Positions 24,410 through 31,982 of a stretch of DNA of 62,074 bases are shown here, piece after piece. Source of the DNA: an uncultured Eubacteriales bacterium (GTDB lineage: Bacteria; Bacillota; Clostridia; Oscillospirales; CAG-272). Position 1 is the first letter of the stretch, and each line of letters opens with the position of its first letter. The notes under the pieces were generated by a model. That model did not search any database and had not been told where the DNA came from. It was given only the letters and a program-made list of their open reading frames with translations. A program made the translations under genes and the position numbers. Where the stretch lies: the NCBI GenBank assembly GCA_934402395.1, contig CAKRTQ010000015.1, positions 1 through 62,074 on the forward strand, written 5' to 3'.

Positions 24410-25225
24410 ATGTCACTTCCCGTTGCAATTCAGGTCTATTCCGTTCGTAAGGAAGCCGAAGCAGATCTTCGCGGCACGCTCACAAAGCTGCGCGAAATGG
24501 GCTACGACGGCGTTGAATTTGCCGGACTTTACGGTAATTCCCCCAAGGAGATACGCGAGCTCTGCGCCGAGCTCGGGCTCACTCCCATCTCCGCTCACGT
24601 TCCTTTTGTCGATATGCTCAAAAACCCCGACGGCGTTCTCTCTCAGTATGCCGAGATAGGCTGCAAGTACGTTGCCGTTCCTTATCTCTCACCCGAGCAT
24701 CGCCCCGGCACACCCAACTTTGAGTATGTCGTCGCCTTCATCGGGATCATCGCAAAGGCGGCAAAGAAGCTCGGCATTCAGATGCTTTACCACAACCACG
24801 ACTTTGAATTCATGAAGCTCGACGGCAAGTACGCCCTCGACATTCTTTACGACACCGTTCCCGCAGACCTTCTCAAGACCGAGCTTGACACCTGCTGGGT
24901 CAATGTAGGCGGCGAGGATCCCTCGGCTTACCTCCGCAAGTACACCGGCCGCGCCCCTGTGGTCCATCTCAAGGACTTCTTCGGCGAAAAGAGCGACGAT
25001 ATGTACGAGCTCATAGGCATAGACCGTCAGGCTCCCAAGCGTCCCTCGGGCTTTGAATTCCGCCCCCTCGGCGCGGGGCTCCAGAACATTCCCGAAATAA
25101 TCAAGGCGGCAGAGGACGCCGGCAGCGAGTGGCTTGTTGTTGAGCAGGATCAGCCCTCCATGGGTCTTGCACCGATGGAATGCGCCGCCAAAAGCCGCGA
25201 ATATCTTAAGTCGATAGGCGTATGA
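24410..25225 (+). CDS. Sugar phosphate isomerase/epimerase family TIM-barrel protein
   Basis: A 271-residue AP-endonuclease-2-like TIM barrel. Family features are IQVYSVRKE at the start, GYDGVEFAGLYG, a metal-site His/Asp run in LYHNHDFEF, ELDTCWVNVGGEDP, and VVEQDQPS near the end. Members include xylose-isomerase-like epimerases and the 3-keto-glycoside lyases and isomerases that act with Gfo/Idh/MocA dehydrogenases. The ATG at 24410 is 12 nt after AAAGGA; TTG and GTG codons at 24398 and 24401 are too close. Codon use (AAG for Lys, CTC and CTT for Leu, few GCG) resembles the ribosomal protein genes. The stop overlaps the lipoprotein start by 4 bp. Confidence 0.85.
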   Translation: MSLPVAIQVYSVRKEAEADLRGTLTKLREMGYDGVEFAGLYGNSPKEIRELCAELGLTPISAHVPFVDMLKNPDGVLSQYAEIGCKYVAVPYLSPEHRPGTPNFEYVVAFIGIIAKAAKKLGIQMLYHNHDFEFMKLDGKYALDILYDTVPADLLKTELDTCWVNVGGEDPSAYLRKYTGRAPVVHLKDFFGEKSDDMYELIGIDRQAPKRPSGFEFRPLGAGLQNIPEIIKAAEDAGSEWLVVEQDQPSMGLAPMECAAKSREYLKSIGV

Positions 25226-26625
25226 GTCGGCGGCACCGTCTTATTGCCGCCCTGCTTGCCGTGATCATGACCTGTGCGCTCGCGGCGGCAGGCTGCGCTC
25301 CGAAAAAAGGCGGAGACACCAATACTTCCGCCGCCCCGGGGACCGATGCGCCCGACACCCGCATCGACATTGCGTCTTATTCCCTCATCCGCTCCGAACG
25401 CACCTCGGCTTATGTCATAAACGCGTTCCGCGATCTGCGCAACGACATAAGGGACCGCTTCGGCATCACCGTAAGCGTTGCCGACGACTGGCTTCAGGAG
25501 GGCGACTATGACTCCGAGCGCGTAGCTGCGCTGCCCGAAATACTCGTGGGTACGCCCAACCGCCCGGAGGGGAGAAACTCATCCGACGGACTGGGCAAAA
25601 ACGAATGGCGCGTAAGCGTATCCGGCAGCAAAATACTCATCTCCGGCGGCTCCGATTTCGCCCTTGCCGCGGCGATGAAGGCTTTTTCCGATGTCCTCGC
25701 CGGCGCGGAAAAGACCGACGACGGCAAGCTGCTGCTCGATGCATCGGTTCTTGCGCTTTCGGGAGTCTCTGAGGCGCGCTATCTTGTGGGGCTTACCGAC
25801 CAGAAAAACTCCACCGTGCGCGTATGCGATCTTACCGGCGGCAGCGTTTCGGTCGCCGATTCGCTATGGAGCTGCAAATACGATTTTTACAACATAGCCG
25901 ACACGCGCCTGCGCGAATACAACGGACGCGAGGTCGTTCTTGCAGCTTTCGGCGGCAACTCGGCGAGCATGGTATCCTTTGACGACAAAAAAGAAGAGCT
26001 GTGGCGCACCGACTCGACCGCGCAGAACCCACACGCCTGCGAGCTCATTCCCTGCGGCGTCATTGCGGTCGCCGCCTCAAACGGCGGTGAGATCCGCTTC
26101 TTTGACGCGGCGGGCGATGGCAAAGCCTTTGTCTCGGCAAAGCTTGCGGATGCACACGGGCTTCTGTGGGATCCCACCCTTAACGTTATCTGGGCTGTCG
26201 GCGGATCGGTGCTTACCGCTTACGAGGTCGCAAACAGCGGCAAGCACATCACCGTTACCGAACGCACCGACCTGCGGGTCATCATCCCGACCGGCGGCGC
26301 GCACGATCTTCAACCGTATTACGGCAACACGGACTTTATGTGGGTCACGACCGGCTCCGCCGTGTACGTCTACTCGAAAAACGCCAAGCAGTTCCTGACC
26401 GATTACACGGGCGCCGCCAAGATTACGCGCAAAAACGTGAAAGGCATCGGCAATTTCGCGGACGGCAGCGTGGTGCTTATCACGCCGGACGGCGGTTTTA
26501 AGTCGTGGACCGGCGCCGACATCGACTTTTACATACTCACCGGCGGCGAATTTGCCCGCACAAGCGTAAAATCCACCGATGGAGGCTTTTACAAGGTCCG
26601 CGTGTGGAACAAAAACTATCAGTAA
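25222..26625 (+). CDS. Exported lipoprotein with beta-propeller-like domain (DUF6528-like)
   Basis: A 467-residue lipoprotein with signal peptide and lipobox AAAGC (Cys25). Residues about 45-175 form an alpha/beta domain containing EILVGTPNRPEG and ILISGGSDFALAAAMKAF, a pattern that also occurs as an accessory domain in glycoside-hydrolase-associated proteins. Residues 180-467 contain several repeated four-strand blades (for example NSTVRVCDLTGGSV, GVIAVAASNGGEIRFFDAAG, NVIWAVGGSVLTAYEV) consistent with a beta-propeller. It resembles DUF6528 to me, with moderate certainty. It is translationally coupled to the isomerase gene and precedes the dehydrogenase gene, so it may bind or process a glycan at the surface. 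No catalytic motif recognised. Confidence 0.7.
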   Translation: MSRRHRLIAALLAVIMTCALAAAGCAPKKGGDTNTSAAPGTDAPDTRIDIASYSLIRSERTSAYVINAFRDLRNDIRDRFGITVSVADDWLQEGDYDSERVAALPEILVGTPNRPEGRNSSDGLGKNEWRVSVSGSKILISGGSDFALAAAMKAFSDVLAGAEKTDDGKLLLDASVLALSGVSEARYLVGLTDQKNSTVRVCDLTGGSVSVADSLWSCKYDFYNIADTRLREYNGREVVLAAFGGNSASMVSFDDKKEELWRTDSTAQNPHACELIPCGVIAVAASNGGEIRFFDAAGDGKAFVSAKLADAHGLLWDPTLNVIWAVGGSVLTAYEVANSGKHITVTERTDLRVIIPTGGAHDLQPYYGNTDFMWVTTGSAVYVYSKNAKQFLTDYTGAAKITRKNVKGIGNFADGSVVLITPDGGFKSWTGADIDFYILTGGEFARTSVKSTDGGFYKVRVWNKNYQ

Positions 26626-26661
26626 ACTTTTAATCCCAATAAATTACCGGAGGAAAAAACA

Positions 26662-27840
26662 ATGGCAGACAAATCAATGGACGGACTCAACACCTTTACC
26701 GCCCAGACCACCGAAGCGGTGGACACCACCCGCAAACTGCGCGTCGGTATTATCGGATGCGGCTGGATAGCCGGCTCGCACATCAAGGCATACCTCAATC
26801 AGCCCGATGTTGAGATCGTGGCAGGTGCCGACCTCGTTCCCGGCAAAGCCGAGGCATTCTTCAAAAAATACGGCGTTGAGGGCGTCAAGACCGACTATGC
26901 ATCGCACAAGGAAATGATCGATGACGAATCGCTCCGCCTTGATGCAGTGTCTATCTGCACCTACAACCGTCAGCACGCCGCCCCCGCCATTTACGCGCTC
27001 GATCACGGCATCAACGTTCTGCTTGAAAAGCCCTTTACCGTAACTCTTGACGAGGCGGTCGAAGTAATGAAGGCTGAAAAGCGCAGCGGCAAGGTCCTCT
27101 CCATAGGCTTCCAGCCGAGACTTGACGCCAATATGCAGATGATAAAGAAGATCGTTCAGTCGGGCGAGCTCGGCAAGATCTACTACATCCAGACCGGCGG
27201 CGGCCGCCGCCGCGGCATCCCGACCCCCTACGGCACATCCTTTATCGCCGATGAGACCGCCGGCATCGGCGCGCTCGGCGACATCGGCTGCTACTCCCTT
27301 GACATGGTGCTCAACGCCATCGGCTACCCGAAGCCCCTGACCGTCACCGGTTATAAGTCCGCCTTCTTCGGCAAGGACCCGAACTACTCCGGCTACCGCG
27401 CCGACAAGCGCGCCGAGTACGCCAAGGCGTTCCAGGTCGATGATTTTGCCGCCGCGTTCATCCGTCTCGAGGGCGACATCGTTCTTGACTTCCGTATCGC
27501 GTGGGCTATGAATATGGACACCCCCGGCGACACCATCATCCTCGGCACCAAGGGCGGTCTGCGCATCCCCTCCACCGAGTGCTGGAACGGCACCGTCGGC
27601 GGACCCATGAAGATATATCACGAGGTCTGCGGCGAGCAGGTCGAGACAGAGATACCCGTCATCACAATGAAGAAGGGTCTGTTCGATCTCAAGATCCGCA
27701 CCTTCCTTGACGCCTGCAAAAACGGCACTCCCGCGCCGGTACCCACGAGCCAGATCATCTACAATCAGGCTATCATCGACGGTATCGCCCGCTCTGCCGA
27801 GTGCGGCCACGAGGTCGAAATCAACGTTCCCGAGGTCTGA
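26662..27840 (+). CDS. Gfo/Idh/MocA family oxidoreductase
   Basis: A 392-residue NAD(P)-dependent dehydrogenase. After a 25-residue polar N-terminal extension the Rossmann motif is VGIIGCGWIAGSH; the EKP motif with catalytic Lys is in VLLEKPFTVT, followed by GFQPRLDANM and GDIGCYSLDMVL (Tyr where many members have His). The C-terminal Gfo/Idh domain binds substrate. GGAGG is 10 nt upstream of the ATG. Codon use is strongly biased, like the ribosomal genes. Together with the TIM-barrel isomerase this pair matches systems that oxidise sugars at C3 before epimerisation or glycosidic cleavage; that assignment is inferred. Confidence 0.88.
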   Translation: MADKSMDGLNTFTAQTTEAVDTTRKLRVGIIGCGWIAGSHIKAYLNQPDVEIVAGADLVPGKAEAFFKKYGVEGVKTDYASHKEMIDDESLRLDAVSICTYNRQHAAPAIYALDHGINVLLEKPFTVTLDEAVEVMKAEKRSGKVLSIGFQPRLDANMQMIKKIVQSGELGKIYYIQTGGGRRRGIPTPYGTSFIADETAGIGALGDIGCYSLDMVLNAIGYPKPLTVTGYKSAFFGKDPNYSGYRADKRAEYAKAFQVDDFAAAFIRLEGDIVLDFRIAWAMNMDTPGDTIILGTKGGLRIPSTECWNGTVGGPMKIYHEVCGEQVETEIPVITMKKGLFDLKIRTFLDACKNGTPAPVPTSQIIYNQAIIDGIARSAECGHEVEINVPEV

Positions 27841-27860
27841 TCACGATCGTGACCGAATAA

Positions 27861-27898
27861 ACAACGTGCTGCCGCGCTAATGCGCGGCAGCACGTTGT
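27861..27898. terminator. Bidirectional hairpin terminator (family C)
   Basis: A perfect 17-bp stem (27861-27877 with 27882-27898) with a 4-nt loop lies between convergent genes. The core CGTGCTGCCGCGC is shared with 3841-3871. T-rich flanks (GTGTTTAT on plus, TTTATTCGG on minus) let it work in both directions. Confidence 0.8.
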
Positions 27899-27907
27899 GT
27901 TTATCGG

Positions 27908-28888
27908 TTATATGACGAGATTGTATTTTTCCGCGAGCCTTATCGGATGATAAGACAGCTTTGACTGTCTCAGCCCCGGCTCGCCGCAGTCCTCCTCGCG
28001 GTTGACCGTCGTCACGCGCCCGGCAAAGCGGGCGGCAAACTCACGGAACACCATCGGATAAGCACCCTCAAACGCGCGGTCCGCCTTTTCGATATGAATA
28101 TCCAGCATTCCCGCCGTGACCTCTCCGAAGGTGAATGCCGCCACAGTGTTGCCCGCATAAAGCAGGATCCCTTCCTGTCCGTATTCCCGCCAGTGCGCCA
28201 GCACCTCGTTTGCGGCGCGCCTTTCCGCATCGAACACAGCCTCGGTCCGTCCTTCAGCGGCAAGTCCTACGTAATATGAGTCCAGAAACGCCCGGGCAGC
28301 GGGGATGTTGTCCTCTCCGATCTCCTCGGTATGCCAGTCGGGATATAGCGTTTTGAATTTATTTATGTGATTTCTCTGTCCGGCGAGATGCTTGCCGCCG
28401 AGTGAGATCATTTTTTCGGCATCGTAAACGTAGTCGTTCCAGTCGCGGTCCTGCCACACCTCCGCACCCGGGCAAAGTGACAGAATAAGCGCCCGCTCAT
28501 CCCACGAAATGCAGCAGAAAAAACGCGCGCCGTCCGCAATGAGCGAAAGAAGAGCTTCCTTCACCTCATCCGTATGCGCGATAGCACCGCCGGATGGCAC
28601 ATCGCCGTCATAAAAGACCTTCGGGCAGGCGTAAGCGTATGAATGAGCGTATGCGCTGGCACGTGCATCCGGAAAGCCGTCGGGGTCGATGTCCGGATCG
28701 ACCGCGTAGCGGATCAGAAGCAGCCGCCCGCCGCGCGGGGTGCTTCTCCACGAAAGCTCTGTGCCGTAATAGCCGCGCCACATGACCACATTTGCCGGAG
28801 TCATGTCGCACAGCTCGCCGCGATAATCGGAAAAAGCCCGTGCAAGCATGGGGATATCACTTATTTCGGGGGAACGGAATGTATTCAT
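27908..28888 (-). CDS. DUF2156 (phosphatidylglycerol lysyltransferase C-domain-like) protein
   Basis: A 326-residue soluble acyltransferase-like protein with two GNAT-type halves. Landmarks are DMTPANVVMWRGYYG near the start, the GKHLAGQRNHINKF segment and the C-terminal VNREEDCGEPGLRQSKLSYHP motif with a final AEKYNLV, all typical of the DUF2156/MprF C-terminal domain family. Without the membrane part of MprF, such proteins may transfer an aminoacyl group from tRNA to an unknown acceptor. ATG at 28888 follows AAAGGTG. It lies downstream of rplA on the same strand, but a hairpin at 28936-28967 separates them. Confidence 0.85.
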   Translation of the reverse strand: MNTFRSPEISDIPMLARAFSDYRGELCDMTPANVVMWRGYYGTELSWRSTPRGGRLLLIRYAVDPDIDPDGFPDARASAYAHSYAYACPKVFYDGDVPSGGAIAHTDEVKEALLSLIADGARFFCCISWDERALILSLCPGAEVWQDRDWNDYVYDAEKMISLGGKHLAGQRNHINKFKTLYPDWHTEEIGEDNIPAARAFLDSYYVGLAAEGRTEAVFDAERRAANEVLAHWREYGQEGILLYAGNTVAAFTFGEVTAGMLDIHIEKADRAFEGAYPMVFREFAARFAGRVTTVNREEDCGEPGLRQSKLSYHPIRLAEKYNLVI

Positions 28889-28935
28889 AAAACACCTTTT
28901 TATATCAGCAGCCGATTCGCCGCAATGAAATTTAT

Positions 28936-28967
28936 CAGGGGTGCCGCACTTTTGCACGACACCCCTG
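28936..28967 (-). terminator. Terminator after rplA, strand-specific stem
   Basis: Read on the minus strand the arms form a 14-bp stem with an AAAA loop that includes three G-U pairs; read on the plus strand the same positions become A-C mismatches. The structure is therefore built for the minus-strand rplK-rplA transcript. Confidence 0.7.
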
Positions 28968-28980
28968 TGTTTGGTATTAA

Positions 28981-29676
28981 TTAGCCAAGCTTTGCCTGGT
29001 TGATCTTGATGCCGGGGCCCATCGTAGAGGCGATAACGCAGCTCTTGATGTACTGACCCTTTGCGGAAGCGGGCTTCGCTTTGATGATGGCACCCATAAG
29101 AGTGTCAAAATTCTCGCGGAGCTTATCCTCGCCGAAGGATACCTTGCCTATCGGGCAGTGGATGATGTTGGTCTTGTCAAGACGGTATTCGATCTTACCT
29201 GCCTTGGCTTCCTTGACCGCGCGGGCAACGTCGGGGGTGACGGTGCCTGCCTTGGGGGAAGGCATAAGTCCCTTAGGACCGAGGACCTTACCGAGACGAC
29301 CGATCATACCCATCATATCGGGGCTTGCGATAACAACGTCAAAATCGAACCAGTTTTCCTTGGTGATCTTGTCGATGTACTCCTGATCGCCAACGTAATC
29401 GGCACCGGCGTCGAGAGCTGCCTGAACCTTGTCGCCCTTTGTGAAAACAAGGGTGCGGACGGTCTTACCGGTACCGTTGGGAAGAACAACAGCACCGCGG
29501 ACCTGCTGGTCGGCGTGACGGGAGTCAACGCCCAGACGGACGTGGATCTCAACTGTTTCGTCAAATTTAGCCTTGGCGGTCTTGCAGACAAGACCCATAG
29601 CCTCGGCGGTGTCGTACTGACGGCTCTTTTCAATGAGCTTTACGCTATCGGAATACTTCTTACCTTTTTTAGCCAT
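28981..29676 (-). CDS. rplA: 50S ribosomal protein L1
   Basis: A 231-residue L1, full length, with the signature KVLGPKGLMPSPKAGTV and conserved VRGAVVLPNGTGK. It forms the L1 stalk of the large subunit and binds 23S rRNA; in many bacteria it also represses its own mRNA. AGGAGG is 8 nt before ATG. It lies 19 nt after rplK, in the standard order. Codon use is strongly biased (AAG for Lys, AAC for Asn), giving a reference for highly expressed genes in this genome. Confidence 0.98.
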   Translation of the reverse strand: MAKKGKKYSDSVKLIEKSRQYDTAEAMGLVCKTAKAKFDETVEIHVRLGVDSRHADQQVRGAVVLPNGTGKTVRTLVFTKGDKVQAALDAGADYVGDQEYIDKITKENWFDFDVVIASPDMMGMIGRLGKVLGPKGLMPSPKAGTVTPDVARAVKEAKAGKIEYRLDKTNIIHCPIGKVSFGEDKLRENFDTLMGAIIKAKPASAKGQYIKSCVIASTMGPGIKINQAKLG

Positions 29677-29695
29677 TGCACTGTACCTCCTCGTC

Positions 29696-30121
29696 TCATT
29701 CCTCGACGGTAATGCCCATCGAACGGGCTGTACCGGCGATCATGCTCATTGCCGTCTCAACAGAAGCGGCGTTGAGGTCGGGCATTTTGGTTTCGGCGAT
29801 CTTTCTGACCTGATCCTTGGTGAGCTTTGCTACCTTGGTCTTGTTGGGGGTCGCCGAACCCTTCTCGATACCGGCTGCCTTAAGGATCAGCACAGGTGCG
29901 GGAGGGGTCTTGGTGATAAAGGAGAAGGAACGGTCGGCATACACCGTGATGACCACGGGGATGATAAGACCGATGTCGTTTTTGGTTCTTTCGTTGAACT
30001 CTTTGGTGAATACCGGGATAGCAACACCGTACTGACCGAGGGCGGGACCTACGGGCGGCTGGGGAGTTGCCTTGCCGGCGGGAAGCTGAAGCTTAATGTA
30101 GCCCAGAACTTTCTTTGCCAT
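29696..30121 (-). CDS. rplK: 50S ribosomal protein L11
   Basis: A 141-residue L11 with the proline-rich N-terminal LPAGKATPQPPVGPALGQYG and the C-terminal rRNA-binding domain ending in VETAMSMIAGTARSMGITVEE. It binds the GTPase-associated centre of 23S rRNA and is the target site region of thiopeptides. GGAGG precedes the ATG by 9 nt. Between nusG and rplK (30122-30203) two hairpins are visible in the transcript, one right after the nusG stop. Confidence 0.98.
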   Translation of the reverse strand: MAKKVLGYIKLQLPAGKATPQPPVGPALGQYGVAIPVFTKEFNERTKNDIGLIIPVVITVYADRSFSFITKTPPAPVLILKAAGIEKGSATPNKTKVAKLTKDQVRKIAETKMPDLNAASVETAMSMIAGTARSMGITVEE

Positions 30122-30152
30122 TTTAAAATTACCTCCAGATGTGGTTAGTTGC

Positions 30153-30202
30153 GGAAGAATTTAAGAATTTTTCTTCCTCCCACGCGACTTGAAAAAAGTC
30201 GC
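30153..30202 (-). other. Two hairpins between nusG and rplK
   Basis: GCGACTT/AAGTCGC (30184-30202) and GGAAGAA/TTCTTCC (30153-30177) can form in the minus-strand transcript in the 82-bp gap. They may act as a processing site or partial terminator that sets the ratio of NusG to L11; no T-tract marks a full terminator. Confidence 0.45.
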
Positions 30203-30203
30203 T

Positions 30204-30743
30204 TCAGTTTGCCGGGGTGACGTTTTCGACGTCAAGCTCGACGGGAATATCGCGCCGTCCTCTCTTGATAAGGACAGTGACCTTTTTCTGATTTTCGGAA
30301 ATCGCCTGAACGGTACCCTGGTAGCCGTCAAACAGACCGCCCTCCACCTTCACTTCATCGCCGACGGCAAGCATGAGCTTGACCTTCTTTTCATCGATGC
30401 CGAGCGCCTCGACCTCAGAGTCAAGGAGCGGTGTGGGACGCGAGCCGGGACCAACAAAGCCCGTAACGCCGGTGATATTTCTCACCACGTGCCAGCTTTC
30501 CTCGGTCATTATCATTTTTACAAGAACATAACCGGGAAATACTTTGCTTTCGACTTCTTTTTCTTTGTCGCCCTTCTTTTCGACGATCGTCTCAACGGGG
30601 ACGCGCACATCGAATATCAGGTGACCGAGACCGCGGTTTTCAACGATCTTTACAAGGTTGGTCATCACCTTGTTTTCGTATCCGGAATACGTATGCACCA
30701 CATACCAACGTACTCCAACGTTCATTTCGTTTATGTCGCTCAT
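30204..30743 (-). CDS. nusG: Transcription elongation/termination factor NusG
   Basis: A 179-residue NusG. The N-terminal NGN domain binds RNA polymerase (RWYVVHTYSGYENKVMTNL, VFPGYVLVKM) and the C-terminal KOW domain is in VGDEVKVEGGLFDGYQGTV. It follows secE with only 3 nt between stop and start, so initiation is probably coupled; a second in-frame ATG (NEMNVG) lies 6 codons in. Insertion in the NGN domain (about 48-65, VEKKGDKEKEVESK) is common in clostridial NusG. Confidence 0.97.
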   Translation of the reverse strand: MSDINEMNVGVRWYVVHTYSGYENKVMTNLVKIVENRGLGHLIFDVRVPVETIVEKKGDKEKEVESKVFPGYVLVKMIMTEESWHVVRNITGVTGFVGPGSRPTPLLDSEVEALGIDEKKVKLMLAVGDEVKVEGGLFDGYQGTVQAISENQKKVTVLIKRGRRDIPVELDVENVTPAN

Positions 30744-30746
30744 TGC

Positions 30747-31244
30747 TCACCAGAGCTTGCCCAGAGCAATAATGCCCTTGGAGAAGAGGAAATCGAGCAG
30801 ACCGATCAGTACGGCGAACGCCGCAACGAAAATAAGAACGACGATGGTGTTCTTCTTGACGTCATTTTTGGACGACCAGACGACCTTTTTAAGCTCGCTC
30901 TTTATGCTGCGGAAGAAGTTCTGCACCTTTTCTTTGAACTTGGGGTTTACAAAGTAGATGATAAGCAGAACAGCAATAGCGATAATGACGATACCGAACG
31001 ATATAACGGCATCCCACGGGAAGCCGTGATCGTGCGCGTCATCATCGGCGGCAGCAGTCGTTTCGGCGGGAGCGGCGGTCGTTTCGTCACCTGCGGCGGC
31101 AGTCGTCTCGGGCGCGGCGGTAGCCTCACCCTCGGGAGCGGTCGCTTCGGGTTCGTCCGCAAAAATACTCAAGGAGCAGAGAGAAAGCATCAGCACCAAC
31201 GCCATGAATGCGGCGAGGGTCTTGAAAATTCTTACTGATGTCAT
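30747..31244 (-). CDS. secE: SecE with N-terminal signal peptide and extracellular linker
   Basis: A 165-residue protein whose C-terminal 65 residues are SecE: the amphipathic helix FRSIKSELKKVVW (111-123) and a transmembrane helix (about 133-153). The N-terminal half is unusual. Residues 1-29 look like a cleavable signal peptide ending SIFA, 30-72 are a low-complexity Ala/Thr/Glu/Pro/Asp stretch that should be outside the cell, and 77-99 form an extra transmembrane helix. Typical Firmicute SecE has 60-70 residues and one helix. It is in the normal rpmG-secE-nusG position with AAGGAGGAG upstream of ATG. The extension is in frame with a strong ribosome binding site, so it is part of the product. 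Confidence 0.93.
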   Translation of the reverse strand: MTSVRIFKTLAAFMALVLMLSLCSLSIFADEPEATAPEGEATAAPETTAAAGDETTAAPAETTAAADDDAHDHGFPWDAVISFGIVIIAIAVLLIIYFVNPKFKEKVQNFFRSIKSELKKVVWSSKNDVKKNTIVVLIFVAAFAVLIGLLDFLFSKGIIALGKLW

Positions 31245-31256
31245 TACGGCTCCTCC

Positions 31257-31418
31257 TTACTTGGATTCTCTGTGAAGAGTGTGCTTGCGGCAGAACTTGC
31301 AGAATTTCTTGAGTTCAAGCCTGTCCGGAGTGTTCTTTTTGTTTTTCTTTGTGTCGTAGTTTCTCTGCTTGCACTCGGTGCAAACGAGAGTAACCTTGAC
31401 TCTTTGCTCATTGGCCAT
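31257..31418 (-). CDS. rpmG: 50S ribosomal protein L33, zinc-binding form
   Basis: A 53-residue L33 with both Cys pairs, CTEC and CKFC, so it is the zinc-binding C+ paralogue. The ATG at 31418 has AGGAGG 9 nt upstream; a longer frame to 31529 has no site and is discarded. It is the first gene of the rpmG-secE-nusG-rplK-rplA unit, 12 nt before secE. A leader of about 135 nt runs from the promoter at 31562-31590, with GCAGGGC/GCCCTGC able to pair in it. Confidence 0.96.
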   Translation of the reverse strand: MANEQRVKVTLVCTECKQRNYDTKKNKKNTPDRLELKKFCKFCRKHTLHRESK

Positions 31419-31561
31419 GTTTTCGGCACCTCCTGTTTTGTGATTATTTGACCATTCGGTCGGTGTACCTCCCTCCGTGCTGTGCGGCATGTGGTGACCG
31501 CAGGGCAGAGGCGGGCGCGCAAAAAGCACGACAAAAAAGCCCTGCCGACAGAGGTAAAAAT

Positions 31562-31590
31562 ATTATAGCATCGCGGCGGTGATATGTCAA
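31562..31590 (-). promoter_or_regulatory. Promoter of the rpmG-secE-nusG-rplK-rplA operon
   Basis: Minus strand: TTGACA (31590-31585) and TATAAT (31567-31562), both perfect, spacer 17 bp. Confidence 0.85.
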
Positions 31591-31651
31591 GGGTTTTTTT
31601 ATTTTTTTCGGGAATTTCTTTGGTTTTGCCGAATTTTTTTTGAAAAAACTA

Positions 31652-31680
31652 TTGATTTATCGTGCGTGATGTGATATAAT
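31652..31680 (+). promoter_or_regulatory. Promoter of tRNA-Trp
   Basis: TTGATT (31652-31657) and TATAAT (31675-31680), 17-bp spacer, 11 bp before the mature tRNA 5' end. It is divergent from the ribosomal operon promoter. Confidence 0.8.
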
Positions 31681-31691
31681 AAGCAGGTCAA

Positions 31692-31767
31692 AGGGGTATA
31701 GCTCAGCTGGTAGAGTCGCGGTCTCCAAAACCGTTGGTCGTGGGTTCGAATCCTTCTGCCCCTGCCA
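31692..31767 (+). tRNA. trnW: tRNA-Trp (CCA anticodon)
   Basis: A 76-nt cloverleaf: acceptor AGGGGTA with TGCCCCT (one G-T pair), D-arm GCTCAGCTGGTAGAG, anticodon loop CTCCAAA giving anticodon CCA, T-arm GTGGGTTCGAATCC, and an encoded 3' CCA. In many Firmicutes the tRNA-Trp gene lies between rpmG and secE on the same strand; here it is divergent. A 19-bp sequence starting at its CCA end recurs inverted at 31840-31858. Confidence 0.97.
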
Positions 31768-31930
31768 AAAACCTTCTCGGACGAAGTTCGGGAAGGTTTT
31801 TACTTTTTCACTCTTCACTTTTCACTTTTTCACTAAATCCGTCCGAGAAGGTTTTTGGAAAGTAATAAATTATAGTGAAGAGTGAAGAAGTGAGGTAGCT
31901 TTTCGCTGTGGCGAAAAGCAATTTTTATTA
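31765..31930. repeat. Nested inverted repeats downstream of tRNA-Trp
   Basis: CCAAAAACCTTCTCGGACG (31765-31783) begins in the tRNA CCA end and is found as a perfect inverse at 31840-31858. The first copy also forms a terminator hairpin (to about 31801). Inside and after it, CACTCTTCACT and AGTGAAGAGTG are inverse to each other, and a further hairpin GCTTTTCGC/GCGAAAAGC lies near 31905-31922. The AGTGAAG...GTAGCTTTT part resembles the hairpin at 60416-60466. It looks like a small palindromic element, possibly at an insertion point. Confidence 0.65.
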
Positions 31931-31982
31931 TATAGATGGTATAATACGATATCGACAAATCGGGATTCAGTGGGAGTAAAAA

